Shown here one piece after another: positions 11,693-24,850 of a stretch of 64,000 nt of DNA. The notes under the pieces are model-generated. The model saw only the letters and a program-made list of their open reading frames with translations. It ran no database searches and was not told where the DNA came from. Made by a program: the position numbers and the translations under genes. Positions within the stretch are counted from its first letter, which is position 1, and each line of letters opens with the position of its first letter. This DNA is from Colius striatus (lineage: Eukaryota > Chordata > Aves > Coliiformes > Coliidae): contig NC_084767.1 in NCBI RefSeq assembly GCF_028858725.1, forward strand, positions 4,081,501 through 4,145,500, in the 5' to 3' direction.

Positions 11693-12470
11693 AGCTCCCC
11701 CCGTCTGCTCCCCTCCCTGGACCGCGACCACCGGCGAGACCCTGCCGCCGGGGATGGAGGGGGGCTTCGGCCGCGCCTGCGAGCCGGTCTCGGGACATTT
11801 CCAGGCTGCGGGAGGAGGGGTGGTGAGGACAGTTCGAAGTAGCATCCCGGCGTGGCGACCATTTCCAGCTTGGGGGGTGGAGGGGGCTTCAGTGTTCCGT
11901 GTGGGGCCACCGGGCAGGGAGCTCAGGCGCTGCCAGCACCTCTCGACCCTTTTTCTCTCCCTCTTTCACTGGGGTCTTCGCCCCGGTAATTCCCCTCCTT
12001 CCTACCTACAAAGCAGTGGTCATTTTGCGTGGCTTGTTCCCGACAACAGGTGGCCAAGCCCTGCAACTCTTAAAAAAAAAACCCCACCAAAAAACCCCCA
12101 CAAAATTACTGTGTACTAATTATTATCGAGACCCGCATTTAATTGTTGCACTTTCCGTACGGTCCCCTCAGTGTGTCCCCAGCCCCCCGGGCTCCCCGTG
12201 CGAGGCTCCCGACGCCCCGCAGCTGGCTGAGCCGGGAGCGGGGCCGGTGGCGGCTCCTGTCAGCGCACGGATGAGGACAGACCACCCTCCATCCCCCATG
12301 CCGGCCGAGGAACATCGACCCCCCGGTGTCAGGTCCCCGTAGGGTTATGCACTAAACCGTGAGATAGTATTGAAATGCACTGTCCGCCTCCCGCTGGTAC
12401 GTGTTTCCCTTTGCTGTACATGCTGATGGAGATCAGCGAGTTGTCATTAAAGAGAGTGGCTTCACTTTGC
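11693..12470 (+). other. NKX2-5: NKX2-5 3' UTR
   Basis: The UTR begins after the TAG at 11,690-11,692 and is GC-rich at first, with an A/C-rich stretch near 12,070-12,110. Its end is inferred from the ATTAAA signal at 12,446. A length of about 780 nt is plausible for this gene. The exact cleavage site is not visible. Confidence 0.65.
12446..12451 (+). terminator. NKX2-5: NKX2-5 polyadenylation signal (ATTAAA)
   Basis: ATTAAA is the commonest variant poly(A) signal and is the best candidate in the first kilobase after the stop codon. The GT/CT-containing sequence just downstream is compatible with a cleavage region. Confidence 0.6.
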
Positions 12471-12479
12471 GCATCCCTG

Positions 12480-13900
12480 ACCTTCCTTGAGCGGCCCGGG
12501 ACCCCCCAGCATCCCCGATGAGGGGCTCCGGGGTCTCTCACCGGGCAGCACGCTGTCCCCTCCTCCGCCTCGGGAGCCTTTCCCTGCCTGTTCCCCTCCT
12601 TCCCTCTTTGTATTACCCTGCCGTAATTTCAGCAGTTCTCATTTTGACGCCAGCAAACGGTGCTGCTGATATAACACCTTTCAAAAAATCATTTAAAAGA
12701 CGCTTTTTGAGCTCACAGCCTGGGCAGGACCGCGATGTGCTGGGGCGGGGGCCGGCCTCCTTCACCCAGCATCACTGACCCCGGAGCTCAGAGCCTCTTG
12801 GAGCGGGAGGGAGAGCGACTGGTTTCCTCCCTGCACAGAAAAGCAACGAGGATGCACCAAAAAAAGAGGGGATACAAACACCCCGAGCCATTCACCAACG
12901 GGATGGAGCTTTGCTGGAGGGGAATTGCCCCAAAGCATCCATGGGAGGTTTCTGCAGCCCCTCCAAACGTTGTCCCCATAGGGAAAAGGGTCAGAGGCAG
13001 TGAGCAGGACTCCCCATCACCTGGGTCCTTGGCCTCTTCACTGCCTCAGCCCCAGCCTCTCAGTGCTTTTACAGTAGTCGCTATCAAATGTCAATTATTG
13101 GGAGTGAGAAACAACAAACATTGTAATTCAGCGCAGTCAAAACATCCTCTGAGTGTCTGAGATTGTCCAGCCCGGTGACAAGGTGATTAGGAGAATCTGC
13201 AACCTCTCCTGCCTCTGCCATATCGGCCTCCATCAGTAAACAGGGATGGAGACAGGGTGGCTGTGGCCCTGGGACATGGGATGAAAGGCTGTCGGTCATT
13301 GGAAGTTGCTCCCAGCCTCTATCCCTCCTTCCCAAGGGGACCAACCTCACACATCCCTCACACACACCCAGGTAGGATTGCACAGATAAGGAGCTCAGAC
13401 CTCCTTCCTATCTCTGCAAATGGAAGAGGAGCCCTGGGTGCCACTCACAAAGCCCCTAAATGCAGTATGGATCATAGACACCTGTCTGGGGCTCAGGGCT
13501 AGGTAAAGGGTGCCCTTCTGCCCCCCCAGCTCCCCCAGCAGAGTCTGCCTCTGGGGCACTTACCCCAGAGACCTCTGGGTCTGTTACAACAAAGAGGACT
13601 AGAGCCTGCCAGCCTGAATCAGAGACACAGGGCTGCCTGTCCATAAGTGCATGGGAGCTGGGGACAGCCCCATAGCAGTGCAGTCTGGAGAAGAAGCAAA
13701 GGCTACTTCTCCTCATTTGAAACCTCTCCAATCCTGTTATCACTGGCTGCATGATGACTTTTGCCTCTTCCCACACAGATGTTGCATTGGAAGGACACAA
13801 AGACTCTAGCAGTCAGTAGAGAGGCAGTAGGTCAGCCAGAAGATACTCTAAGGGGGCCAATAGCATCTACCTACCCAAGAGCACGAGGCAAAGAGTGTGG
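12480..13900. other. Intergenic DNA downstream of NKX2-5
   Basis: The GC-rich island fades out by about 12,780. Nothing beyond short chance open frames is seen. A pyrimidine-rich stretch lies near 12,540-12,620. No gene, RNA or repeat was recognised. Confidence 0.45.
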
Positions 13901-13934
13901 GAGGGGGCAGGAGAAAGCTGGGTTTAAACTCTGC

Positions 13935-14010
13935 TGCTGTTGGATGCTGTGGAAAAGTCACGGTTTGGTGCCTCAGTTTGCCTGATTTGCCTGAGCACAA
14001 TGCTGCCACT
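13935..14010 (+). repeat. Ancient MIR-like SINE relic
   Basis: AAAGTCACGG followed by GTGCCTCAGTTTGCC resembles the MIR core, in which a 'caagtcac' block is followed by 'tgcctcagtttccc'. It is highly diverged with no clear ends, so the call is tentative. Confidence 0.35.
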
Positions 14011-15019
14011 CTGGGACTCTGGTGTCACTGGTACTTTAATACTGCCACTGAAGAGTTTGGCCAGGATCAGAGCTCATAGGGAGCCTTCAGGAGACAGGAC
14101 AAGCCCTGAGTTAACATGAGGGACAACACAAATATTAGCTGAAGCTTGAACCACCAGTTTCAGAAGCTGGCCCTGAGTAGGGCCCTCTGTTGAGTGATCT
14201 ACCAAGATGGACTGTGGTGAGACTCCAGGAAAAACTCCACACATCAACACAGCACTCCCCATACTCTGAATGTCCTTTCCCTTCCTCAGATTCCTTAACT
14301 TCTTCCAATCTGTTTAGTTTCCTCCTGTGAGATCTCAGAGCTACAGGGAACGTGCCTGTGCGGTGGGCTTTAGCCTCCTGTTCCTCTGCAGAGACTGTTC
14401 TGGGCACCAGCTTTGGGCCTGATTTCCAGGACTTCACTGTGCTCACTCTCAGTAGGGATGGATGTACTACAGCCTCTGCCCACCCTACTGCTCACACACT
14501 CCTCCCCATTCCTGTGGGAACTGCATCACGAGCAGATGCACGGCAGGATAAGACAGGGGCTTGGAACAGCAGCTGGAGCCTTGGAGCCCATTCAGAAGTG
14601 ATTTAGGCAGAGGACAGAGCTGCAGCTGGCTGAGGCTGAGTGCAGCAGCCCAGTGCTGGCACAGGCACCAGCAGCCAGAGCAGGCATGGTTAAAGACCTT
14701 TCATTAGGTGGATTAAGGGGAAGTGCAAGAGAGATATACAGCAGGAATTAACCCCTAGCACACCGATTTTGGCCAAGAGGGCCTCACTATCTTCACACAT
14801 GCAGTCACCCCACTGCTGCTAGTCTTGTTCTTCCAGGTCTGCTGCAGCTCCACAATGAGAAGACACACCACAGCCAGTGCAGGCAATAGGATCAGACAGA
14901 GAAAAGGTCTCTCTGGGACTTCTGTTACCACCAAGGCCATCAGCACCCACCACAGCACAATGATGTGCCCTCCTGAGCCCAGTTCTCTCAAAGGCTTGCA
15001 AAAACAGAACGTATCAGAC

Positions 15020-15080
15020 TTGACACGTTTCTCTGAGCCTCAACTGTTTCACATCTGTAAGAACATTATGAAAAGTCTGT
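15020..15080 (+). repeat. Ancient MIR-like SINE relic
   Basis: TTTCTCTGAGCCTCAACTG and then CACATCTGTAAGA match the order of the MIR 3' core (ctgagcctcagttt then catctgtaaaatg). It is diverged and short, and could be chance. Confidence 0.35.
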
Positions 15081-15089
15081 GCTTAGAAA

Positions 15090-16900
15090 ACATGATTGCA
15101 GAGAAAAACGCAGGATCCTGGTGTTTCCCCAGGGAACTCAAACTCACAAGATCCTCTCAGTGTTTTGGGGCATGCTAAGGGGTGTAGGAAAGAGCATTTG
15201 GATTTGATCTCACTGTTCTTTCCTCAGCTTTTTGATTGCACAACTTGGCACTGGCATTCATTTCTCTGGTTTAGACAGGTTTTTGAGAAGGATTCAGTAC
15301 CCTAACTCCACCTGAAGGTAGCAGGACCAAGTGTAGCTCAGCATCACTTGTCTTCTTGAGACAAACTGCATGTGGTAGGTTTATGCAAACTATTGGGAAT
15401 TCACATAATTCGTACAGGAACAAGTTGTCATCTGTAAGGGACTGATATCAAGTCCCTTGCCTCTAGTAGTTTTTTAGGAAGAAACTGAAGAAATTGGGTT
15501 TCTTTTTTCCCCAAAGAACACTCATGCAGTTCCTAAAGTGCATCTGTGGCCAGAGTTCCTTGAGTTCAAGGAGTTTCCACATAGAAAGTTATTATCTGGA
15601 GTCAGAAAACAGGGAGATATGGTCCTGGCAGCAATTAGCTAAATGTTGCAATGCTTCTGAGAAGCCCAGCACCAAAACAACAGATCAACAACCCTCTCTC
15701 CTTAGCCCCCTGCTCCTAATTCATCTCGCTGACAACAGTTTAGATCGGTATCAGCAGTAAGTGATTTCTTGTTAACCGGGATTATTAAGAAGAATCAACA
15801 CCTTTAAAATGCTACTCCACATTGTCTCCAAAGTGAGAAAGGGATAGGCTTTCAGGCTGGAGCCTGATTTTTCATTCCTGGGTGGTTGATTGTTGACTGC
15901 AACACCAACTTAATGCCACATTTGGATGCAGAAAGAGAAGGGAGTGGAGATTTCTCCTAATCAGAAATCAAGAGCTGGCAATACATTTGGGAAAGTTAAT
16001 CACGTTTTAGCAAAATGGCATGGAATAAGCTGCTTGAAAAATCTCTACCTGTCTCCTGAAACCATTTGAAACCCTGCCACTCCAGAGCATCACTGTAGGA
16101 AAGCCCCATTTAGCAACAAGGTCATCTTCAGAGTAGTCCCTCAGCCACAGGCCTTCCTTAACTGCTTCCTTGTTCATTTCCACAACAAAGGGAATTTCAG
16201 TGGGGTATTTTTTCCCCCCAATTATCTTTTCCTCTCTCAAAACAGTTTATTATTTTAATCCAGCCTCAAGTTCAGTCTCAACAGAAGTCTCACCCTTAAT
16301 GCTTCCTTCCTGCACCAATTTTTCCTTTCTAGGTATCAACATGGGGTCTTTAAGGAGTTGAAACTCCCTTCTTCTCACTTCCCACTGCAGCCCTCAGAAA
16401 ACAGAGTCAAAGCACCAGCTGAACTAGATTATTGCTGCCTTTCACTACATTGGAGGTTGTACTCCTGTGCCTGAGCTGATTGACCAGTTTTAAAGCATTT
16501 CTGCCATTTCTATCATAGTACTGCAGACGTGCCTCAGCCTGGTACTTGAAATGCCTACTAGGGCTGATAGGCTGTCTGAGATGAGTAAAAATAGGTGAGT
16601 CTCTCTGTCTTTGCATAAAGGAGTTACTGCAACTGCAAATCACATACAAGCCATGTCAATTGAGTGTGGATGAATACACTTAGAGGCAGGTTAAGACAGA
16701 AAATGAACTGTTTGCCAGAAACCAAGCAAGAGGAAAAGCTGTCAAAAGCCCAGGAAGAGAGATGAAGATTCAGAAAAGCAAAGTGGGGCATTTCAAAACC
16801 ATCTCTGTGTGCTGAGCAACTGATGCACTGACTCCACTGACACTATAACATGTCTGTTAAGTCATCCCTGCTTAAAATAACATTTTTTGTGTGTCAACAA
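15090..16900. other. Intergenic DNA, nothing recognised
   Basis: The base composition is balanced and only short open frames are present. No repeat family, conserved motif cluster or exon was recognised. Confidence 0.4.
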
Positions 16901-16904
16901 AGCA

Positions 16905-16990
16905 GTATAGGTGAATGGCTAAACCACAGGTCTGTAAGTCAGACCTGGGCCCTTTTCCCAGCTCCATTAGAGAGGGACATGTGTTTGTAA
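16905..16990 (+). repeat. Ancient MIR-like SINE relic (5' half)
   Basis: AGGTCTGTAAGTCAGACCTG followed by CCCAGCTCCATTAGA fits the MIR 5' half (ctggagtcaggagacctgggtt then ctggctctgccac). Together with the relics at 13.9 and 15.0 kb it suggests old, unperturbed intergenic DNA. Confidence 0.4.
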
Positions 16991-16999
16991 TTGAGTCAG

Positions 17000-19900
17000 C
17001 ATAGGTAGACCCTCACTCCTACATGACTGTAAGCAGGGGCCATGCAAGTGCAGGACTCACCAATACAGTTTGCAGAGATCACTCAATACTTGCTTAGTTT
17101 TATGTGCTGGAAAAATAAGATGTCCAAGTGAAAAAATAACTTGCAAAGGGGCAGAATCTCGTAGTGGCCAAAACTAATTTTCTTTCTTAGGGTTGGATAA
17201 AATTAACTGGTCTTGGGGAGACACCCTGGAGCTAAATTGCTACGTGTGGAGATGGGTGGGCTGAAGGAGAAACAAGCATGAATGACAGTACTGCACAGTG
17301 GGCAAGGTCAGGAGTTAACAGGCTCAAATAGGAAAAGAAAGTTTGTCAAGCATTTCAAATTCCACGAACTGCTCTAACTTGTACTTGGTAAGAAACAAGC
17401 ATAATTTAGAAAGGCATTTGGAGCTTTAGTTCTAGAACCAACACAACTGGTTGTTAAACACATTATTAACTTCCACAGTTAAAACATCTACTCTCAGAAA
17501 CATTTTCTAGGTGTTCTGTGTCTTGGGAATAGGATCTGGTGCACTCTGCTGCTGCAAGAACATACCATAGTTTATTTTACCACAGCAGACATTTCCTAAA
17601 TAGACTGCATTGTCTTCCAGCACAGGCTTTGGTTAAGTCACAGTACTGGCTCCTAGAAATTGTTCCAAAATCCCATCTTCCTGGCCAGGATTTTTTTTCT
17701 ACTCCTTATTATCTGTGACAAATCAAAGCTGCTTTCAGAGCAGGCGCTGCAGGCAGTGGAGGTGCAGCCTACAGCCGTGTGCACGCTGCTGGCTGCCTTC
17801 ATCAAGAGAAGCCGTTAAAAAGCAGGTCCCACAAAAAAAACCACAACCCAAACCCCAACCAATTTCAGTCAAATAAGGGAGTTTCTTATGTTTTTAAGTA
17901 TCAACAAGTTAGCTTGAAGTCCTACTGCCTGGCTTCAGCAGGTCAGTTCTAGTGATATCAAGGAGCTGATTCACGCTGTTTCAGAGAAGGAAAATAGAAG
18001 TCTTGGTTGACCTGAGGTTTCATGTGCTGCTTTCTGCATTGTGCAGTGTCAGCTGCTTCCCTCTCCTCTGCATAGCCAGAGACAGGTCCAGATCCATCCT
18101 GCAATTACACACACTTCACTTTACGGACATGGTTAATCCCACTGAAGATTCTCATACCGACACGGGCGGCGTACGAGGGCTCAGAGTGGAAGTAGACGGA
18201 TATGCTGACACCCGGCTACATTTCTGGCATCCTCCCCTGCTGAGTCTCTAGTATCCTTCTGCTATTTATTTCTGGTTATGAGAGTTACAGGAGTTTTTAT
18301 GCTTGTTCTGGGTTACAGGGTATATCCGAGTTTTTCTTTCCAATTACATGCCCAGGAAGCAATCCATACCCTGTACAACAGGGGATACTGCAAGAGTCCC
18401 TGTCCTAGAGCCACTAAACACAGATGCCACACAGCCAGCCACGCTCAGAGTGCAAGTTCCTCGCTGGCATCTTGATAGACAGCCCTTTTCAAGCAATGCC
18501 AAAAAAAAAATGCTTTACTTAACCCTAGTTCTGAAGACATGAAAGCAGAATTGCTGCTATAAAAAGAGACGTTCTGCCATATCTCTCATCCAACACTCAC
18601 AGGCATCCAGCGTGCCTGTCTGGAACCTCAGGCTACTTTCTCCTTTTAGATGCATGAAAAAAGAAAAAGGAAGAAGAAGAAAAAACAATCATTGAGAGCT
18701 GCAGGTCACCGGCCCCTCTGAGACCAAGGTCTGAGGTGACTGTATTTGAGTGGTTAGACATCAGTTTGGAGACCACCAGTATTTCACCTTGAGAACCGAA
18801 GCCTAAATGATTTCTTACACAATGAGGCATTAGAACTGGAAACTAAACTTCCCTATTCAGTCCTCAGCAGTAATATTACCTCTAGCAGTTCACTTTTTTG
18901 CACACGAAGATTATTCTCCATGTAACACAATGAAAGTAAACACGTGATATTTTTCCCCACAAAAGAGCACAGAAGAGAATCACTCTCAGTGCAGCATGAC
19001 AGGGACAGTTGTAAGTTAATTCCCAAACACCCTTTTTGCTTTTCTTTTTATTTCCTAACCACGTTTCCAGTCCTATTGGTTTCAATATTCTGGTTGTGAA
19101 AACACCGTGCTCTGCCCTCTTTGATCAGCTACCGAAAAGCCCTTTCATGTCTTGCTGTCTTCATTACTTTACATTTTAATTGCTGGCCTTGCATGGGACA
19201 GACAGGTGGTACAAGGTCACAAGAGGAGATGACGGATGGCTTTTGGCAGTGTGTGTCCAGATTACGCGTGCTGGAATCAACCTGTGCGGCAGTAACCCAT
19301 CCTGTGCTGGGGGATCAGCGGGGCACACACAACCACCTGATGCCCACAGCCACCAAATACCTATCTTAGGTCCTACTGGGAAATAATCATGAGCTACCCT
19401 TCGTTGGTTCTTTCAGATTAGCATTTCAAAGCACCACAGACACACGTGTTGCTTATCCGAGCGCTACCATCCCTACAAGTACTGGGACCATCACATGATA
19501 CATCCAGCAACAGGGATTTCACTCAGGGAGTGTTATCGCAGAGTTTCACATCAAAGCTCCTGCACTGATGTCTGAGACCTAGTGAAGATTTCTGAATAAA
19601 AGAATTAATTTCAAATGCCAATCTTATTTTAAACCATATTACAATCACTGGGGCAAGGGAAATGGTTTTTCTTTTACACACCAAGAGCTTCCCTTATTTT
19701 TCCCTAGAAGGTGACAATTGAGTGCTTTGGACTCCTGGTGTACAAGGACCTTGGTTTGACCCTGACTCCATCTGCTTACACTTAGCAAATGCATCAGTAC
19801 CATGATACAGAAGGCTTCTTCTCCAACGCCTTCATGGTCATAGCAAGAGTTACACAAGGTTTGTCACAGGACAGCTATGTTGGATAGTAGGTACCACACT

Positions 19901-21480
19901 GCTATTTTATCCACTCAAACAGAGAAGGGGTAAGAAATCATTAGGAGGAAGACACTTTGGACTATGTGATAGTAGGTATCAGGCTAGACCATCTTACTTC
20001 TCATTTTTCACCTTAAAAACCTTTAGATGGAGCAAGTGGGTCCCTGAAGCAAAGTCTGGATACCATGATGATTCTAAATGTCACATGATTCAGACCCAAA
20101 GTGGAGTTCAAGGCTCTTCATAGAACAGAGAAGATATGATTTTAGTTTTGGTGACAATGCTCTTCTGGTGAAAGTCAATACTGCCTTGCTCAACTTGTGT
20201 AGGAAGCTATTTTGGGGGTAAGCCCATTCAAAACTCAGTGTATAATCAAAACAGAATAGACAGGGTATTTTGCCAAAATCAGATGCTTCTTTGCTCCCAG
20301 CAGTAAAATGTACCCTTACTACGAGAGCAAAATTAATTGGCTTAAAGATTCTTGTCCAGGAAAGCCAAGTTGGCCCTCCAAGATTTGTCTTGAAAGACAG
20401 AGACCACGTTTAACTGCAGAACAGAAGGAAACGTCTCCTGACTATTCCCACCTCCTCCCCTGCCTCCCAGATGCTCATTCCTTTCATTTTCCGTGCAGGT
20501 TCCTTCCCTTCAGGCAGCTGTTCCCAACTGCAGCTGAAATAAAGACATTGGGACTCATTAGCTCTACTCTGTTCCTTTCATCCAGAAGTCAACGTGATGT
20601 GCTCAGGGAGCGTAAATGACAGGAGTCAGGTTTAGGCTGAGGTACAGGTGTCTGGGACTGGAGAGACCATTCAAGCAATTAATTCCCACCTTGGGTTTTG
20701 CTTTTGTGGGTTTAGGGGGTTTTAGTTAGGTGAAATAACATCACACAAATTGTGCAGATTTTAGTGTGTGCCAATTGGAGAGCATCCTCCTTTTTAAAAT
20801 GCATTAGCCAAATGCCTTCAAATCAAAAGTCTTTGAGACCATTCCTGTTTTATCAAGCAGGACAGCAGCATTCCACCCACTTTCTGGGGGAAAATGAAAA
20901 CAGAGGAGGTTCAAAAGGAAAAAAAAAACCCATGAAATGATGAAAAAAACAGGTTTGAGAAAAAACATGTGGGCAACGGGACTTCATTCTGTATTTTGAT
21001 TCTTACTTAAATTCAGAACTGGGAATTTTTGAGCCACTGACATTTTGTAGAAAAGCTTTTTGGGAATTGATAATACTAAATAATAATAATAACCTTGTGA
21101 AAATACAGCTTTGCTGTAAGTATTGTTCTGCAGAATGGTCTTTACTTCTCTTTGCTATTGTTGCAGCATGTACTGCTTGTTGCTTTGCTTTTTGGAGTAG
21201 ACTCAGCCTTAGTGAGAGCTCGAGATTGGGGAGAACCTATTTGAATTGTATCTCTGACACTGAGCTCTTGCAGGAGAGGAACAAGGGTGCTCCATCACCC
21301 ACTGAATGCAGACAGGCTGCAAAGGCACGGACAGAAATCCCTGCTCCAGAGTGCACGGCTGGAAAAAGGGCTGGGGTGAGAGATGAGAACAGGAAAGCCT
21401 TTGCACAGAGAGGAACTGACTTTTCAAAAAGAGAAAACGCTTTCTGATGACCTGAGCTAAAGATAGGGTGAGCACAACCA
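17000..21480. other. Intergenic DNA, nothing recognised
   Basis: About 4.5 kb of mixed-composition sequence. A local CpG-bearing patch lies at 18,150-18,230. There is an A/G-rich stretch at 18,650-18,690 and short poly-A runs. No family-like exon, RNA gene or clear transposon was seen on either strand. Confidence 0.4.
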
Positions 21481-21900
21481 GCAGCTTTTTAAAGCAGCAG
21501 ATTGAGTCTTATCACAAGTCCCCGAGGAGGGCAACGGCGCTTCCGCCCAATAGGGCGTTTTAAAAGGCTCTTCCCCCAGCCACAGGGATCACTCACAGCA
21601 TCTTGGTCCTGCTGGGGGCCTGGCTGGACCCTCAAAGTTTAGAGGGACCTTTCTTTGAGCCACATTATCCCAGTGCTCCACTCGGGGGAACTGCAGGCAG
21701 GCGCTTCCTTTATCATTTTGACTTTTGACCTTGAGATGGACAGAGCTCTGCCCTACCACCGTCGCCGCTTCCAGCCAGCCCAAACCCCCCTGCTCCCCCA
21801 AGACAGGGATGCTTTAAATAAAGGGCATTGTGGTGATAGATTCGTCAAGACCAAGGGTCAAGTTTATGTTGATCTACAGGTGTCAGAAGTGTATTGATCC
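21480..21900. promoter_or_regulatory. Candidate regulatory element with nuclear-receptor and T-box motifs
   Basis: The block contains CCAAT (about 21,546), TTTTGACCTTGAG (ERR/SF1-type TGACCTTG, about 21,723-21,735), GTGATAGA (about 21,832), AGGGTCAAG (about 21,854), and AGGTGTCAG (T-box half-site, about 21,879). Such sites co-occur in cardiac enhancers. No conservation data are available, so this is motif inference only. Confidence 0.22.
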
Positions 21901-22299
21901 AATGGTTAAGGTCCCTGGGAGGTCACCATAAATCCTCAGGGGGATGAAAATACCACATAAGTTGCTCGCAGATGTTGCAGAAGAAACCAGATAAGGTAAA
22001 GCAATCGCCCAGCAAGTGTTAACAGACACTGTTAGAGCAACAGATGATGCTACAATGTTATTTTACTGTAAGGCAGGGTGGCCAAACTCATAAAAAAAGT
22101 GAAAACATTGAGCAATTCAGGCCTATGTCAGGGCAAAATGAGGACGTGTGTTTCACTGTGAATTGGGGGGTCTTTGGCTTGCATGAGATGAGAGACAGTC
22201 TTTAGTGCAACCACTTTGTCCTTTTTGGTCAGCACTGTTCATGCTTTTCCCTGAGAGCTGTGAATTACATCCAACTCCTAAAATGATTGTGTTCACGAA

Positions 22300-22380
22300 A
22301 GCTTTCTTTTTGGAAGGGACCCGCAATGAGCACCTAGTACAACCCCCTGATTTTGCAGATGGAAAATTCATTAATCAGGT
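22300..22380 (-). repeat. Ancient CR1/L3-like tail relic
   Basis: GGAAGGGACC, then CCTAGTACAACCCCCTGA, then TTTTGCAGATGG resembles the reverse-complement tail of old amniote CR1/L3 elements (catctagtccaacccc, then attttacagatgagg). It is far more diverged than the other CR1 copies here. Confidence 0.4.
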
Positions 22381-24590
22381 ACAGCCCCAGCAGATACATA
22401 AAAAGGATCTCCTTATCCTAATTTCCAGCTCCTCAGCTGATGCTGAAGTTCTTCAAAGCCTCTGACAATGACCTGCATGCACACCGTGATCTCTGAAGGC
22501 AGGGACCACGTGGAGCTTCCCGGCAGCGGTGGCAGCTCAGGGTTTCTGTAACTCGAGTGTTTAAGCCCAGCAGTTACTGCAGAGCACGATGCTCAATCCC
22601 TTTATCATGTCTCCTCTCCCTGCAGCAGCCAGAGAGAGGTCTAATTTTAAAAAGCAGTGATATGGTGCTGTTGCAGTCACACACGTTACAGTTGGCTGCT
22701 GGGTATTTAATGTGCATAAGCTGCTCTACAGTCAGGCTCTTCCACAGTTGGCTCTATGGAGCTGAGTGAAACAAAGCACAGGAAGTTAACTGAGTTGTTG
22801 AAGCTCAAAAGTTAGAAGAGTTGACTTGCCAATTTTGGTTTTGGAGTACTTTTAAGATTAAGAAAGTACTTCTCTGATCAAACTAAAGTCATTTTAATAA
22901 AACCCAACAAGTTAATAATCACACCCCAATTTTTACCTGGCTCCATTCCTCTGGAAGAATAACCCTTAGCATATTATTTCAAGACAATGCATATATCTTT
23001 GTGAAGTGTCTCTTATAGGAATTGATCAATCCTATTGAGACAGAAGAAACTCAGAGTTTAACTGAAAAGAATGTTGAGTATCAAGGAGCGAACTGATATA
23101 TTGGACTCATTTCCCGATTTCTCTGTAAGAACTAGAAAATTATATTCCAATCAACAGATTTTTTTTAAGAGACAATAACATGCAACAAATCTGAGTCCAG
23201 TACATCTTGGCTACCACATGCAGCTGGCACAGTCAAAGCACAAGGATGAATTTTAGAAATGCTCATAGCACCCGTGCTGCAGAGTTTTGGTGCTGACACT
23301 CACTTAGGAGCAGAATAAAACATAACAGGTATTTGTGCTTCCAAACTGGAGCTTTCATCTCTGTAAGCCTCTGCTCTGCTTCATCAGCACGTGCAGGCAG
23401 CTCACACACTTTGGGCCAGCACATGCTGGAGTCTTTTGCTGAATACTGCCCAAACCATCTCAAAGCGTGTATCGTGGCTGGTTTCTCCCAAGTGTGACAA
23501 GTTTTAAACCCACCCGTGTTTCCTTTACCCGTGCAGAGGCCAAAGGTGCTGGACTTTGCATTCTCAGTCCTGCCAGGCCAGCTGGGTGCAGGGAATGCAG
23601 CCAGGCTCAGCAGAACTTTATTTCACAGTGCTACCTAGTGGCTTCTGGAACAAACAATCAGTTCCTCAAAATGCATTCTCCACACACAGCCTGTGTGAAG
23701 TACAAGGGTGTGTAAAACCTAAACCTTCATCACTGCCTGAGAAAGGTAGGAACTATATATTTACAGTCCTGGGGGGCACGGGAAAAGAAGGGAAAAAGTG
23801 CATAAGAACATATGAATCAATCCCAAATGTTTCTAACTGGATATTCATACACACATGCACATCCACAACTCCATCCACGTGCTGCAGCTTGGAGATAGGC
23901 ACTAACTTTGTTCAACAACCAGGATATTTTTCTCCCTCACCATTGCTGGGGATGAGCACAGGAACATGGGCCTAGTGGCCCTCACAGTCCTTCAGACACC
24001 ATCTCTCCCCTTTCATCCTCTTTCATAGCATCAAGATGTTAATGCCAAACCCTCTGATCACATTTTCCCAGCTTCCCTGCCAGCATGGGGACACTCATCA
24101 GAATGACAAATTCTGCACCTGCCCAAGATCCCTTCCACTCTCAAACTTTCCTTTGCTCCATAACAATGACAGTGGCTGCTGATCAGTCTCCTGCACTGCT
24201 CAGCACCACCTCCTCCCTGCCACGCATCTGTCAGTCTATCCTGATCTATATATTGATCTACCCACTTTCCAGCATAGCAGGTGCCTCAGCAAAGGAGCAG
24301 CACTGTTTGCCCACATAGAAGACAGCCCTGCCTGGGTATCAGGGTGCAAGGTTTGGGTGCTCCAGAAGCACAAAGAAGTAAAGTCCTGTTAGAAACAGAC
24401 AGGGCAGACCGATAGCCAAGTCTGGCAGGAGTCAGTGAAAGATGTTAAATCCAAGGATGAGACACAGCCTCTGAACGTGGCAGTTTTCCTGTGTTTAGAA
24501 AGGGGAGAAGGGTACTTGGTTCCCTGGGCAATGCCTTATGATCACCAGATGAAAGGAGTCGTGTAAGCACTAAGTAGTATTAATAGTCAC
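22380..24590. other. Intergenic DNA, nothing recognised
   Basis: The composition is balanced and the open frames are short, without family resemblance. No gene or named repeat was recognised. Confidence 0.4.
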
Positions 24591-24596
24591 AGGTGT

Positions 24597-24612
24597 AATA
24601 TATATATATATG
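24597..24612. repeat. (TA)n microsatellite
   Basis: A short alternating TA run sits at the left edge of the AT-rich block described next. Confidence 0.75.
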
Positions 24613-24659
24613 AGAATAATATAGTCAAACAATACTTAACAGTTATTTCCAATAGCAAC

Positions 24660-24850
24660 ATTTGTATAATGCCATTGACACTCAACTGCTGATAAGTTGG
24701 ACACACTTAAGGAATTTTAATAAGCCTTTGAAAAGGTTTAACTGATGTGAATTAAGCCCCGAGATAATTCAGCCACAGGGCTATCGTCCTTCAGTTTAAA
24801 AGAATTGATCTGGAGTGTAAATGGCCCATCTTACGCCCCAGTGTACAAAG
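24660..24850. promoter_or_regulatory. Candidate NKX2-5 downstream enhancer: GATA plus NKX pair
   Basis: GATAAG at 24,691-24,696 is followed eight bases later by CACTTAA at 24,704-24,710, the reverse complement of the high-affinity NKX2-5 site TTAAGTG. A further GATAA lies near 24,762 and a CTATCG near 24,782. Closely spaced GATA and NKX sites are a known feature of cardiac enhancers, where GATA4 and NKX2-5 cooperate. The block is about 13 kb downstream of NKX2-5. Confidence 0.3.
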
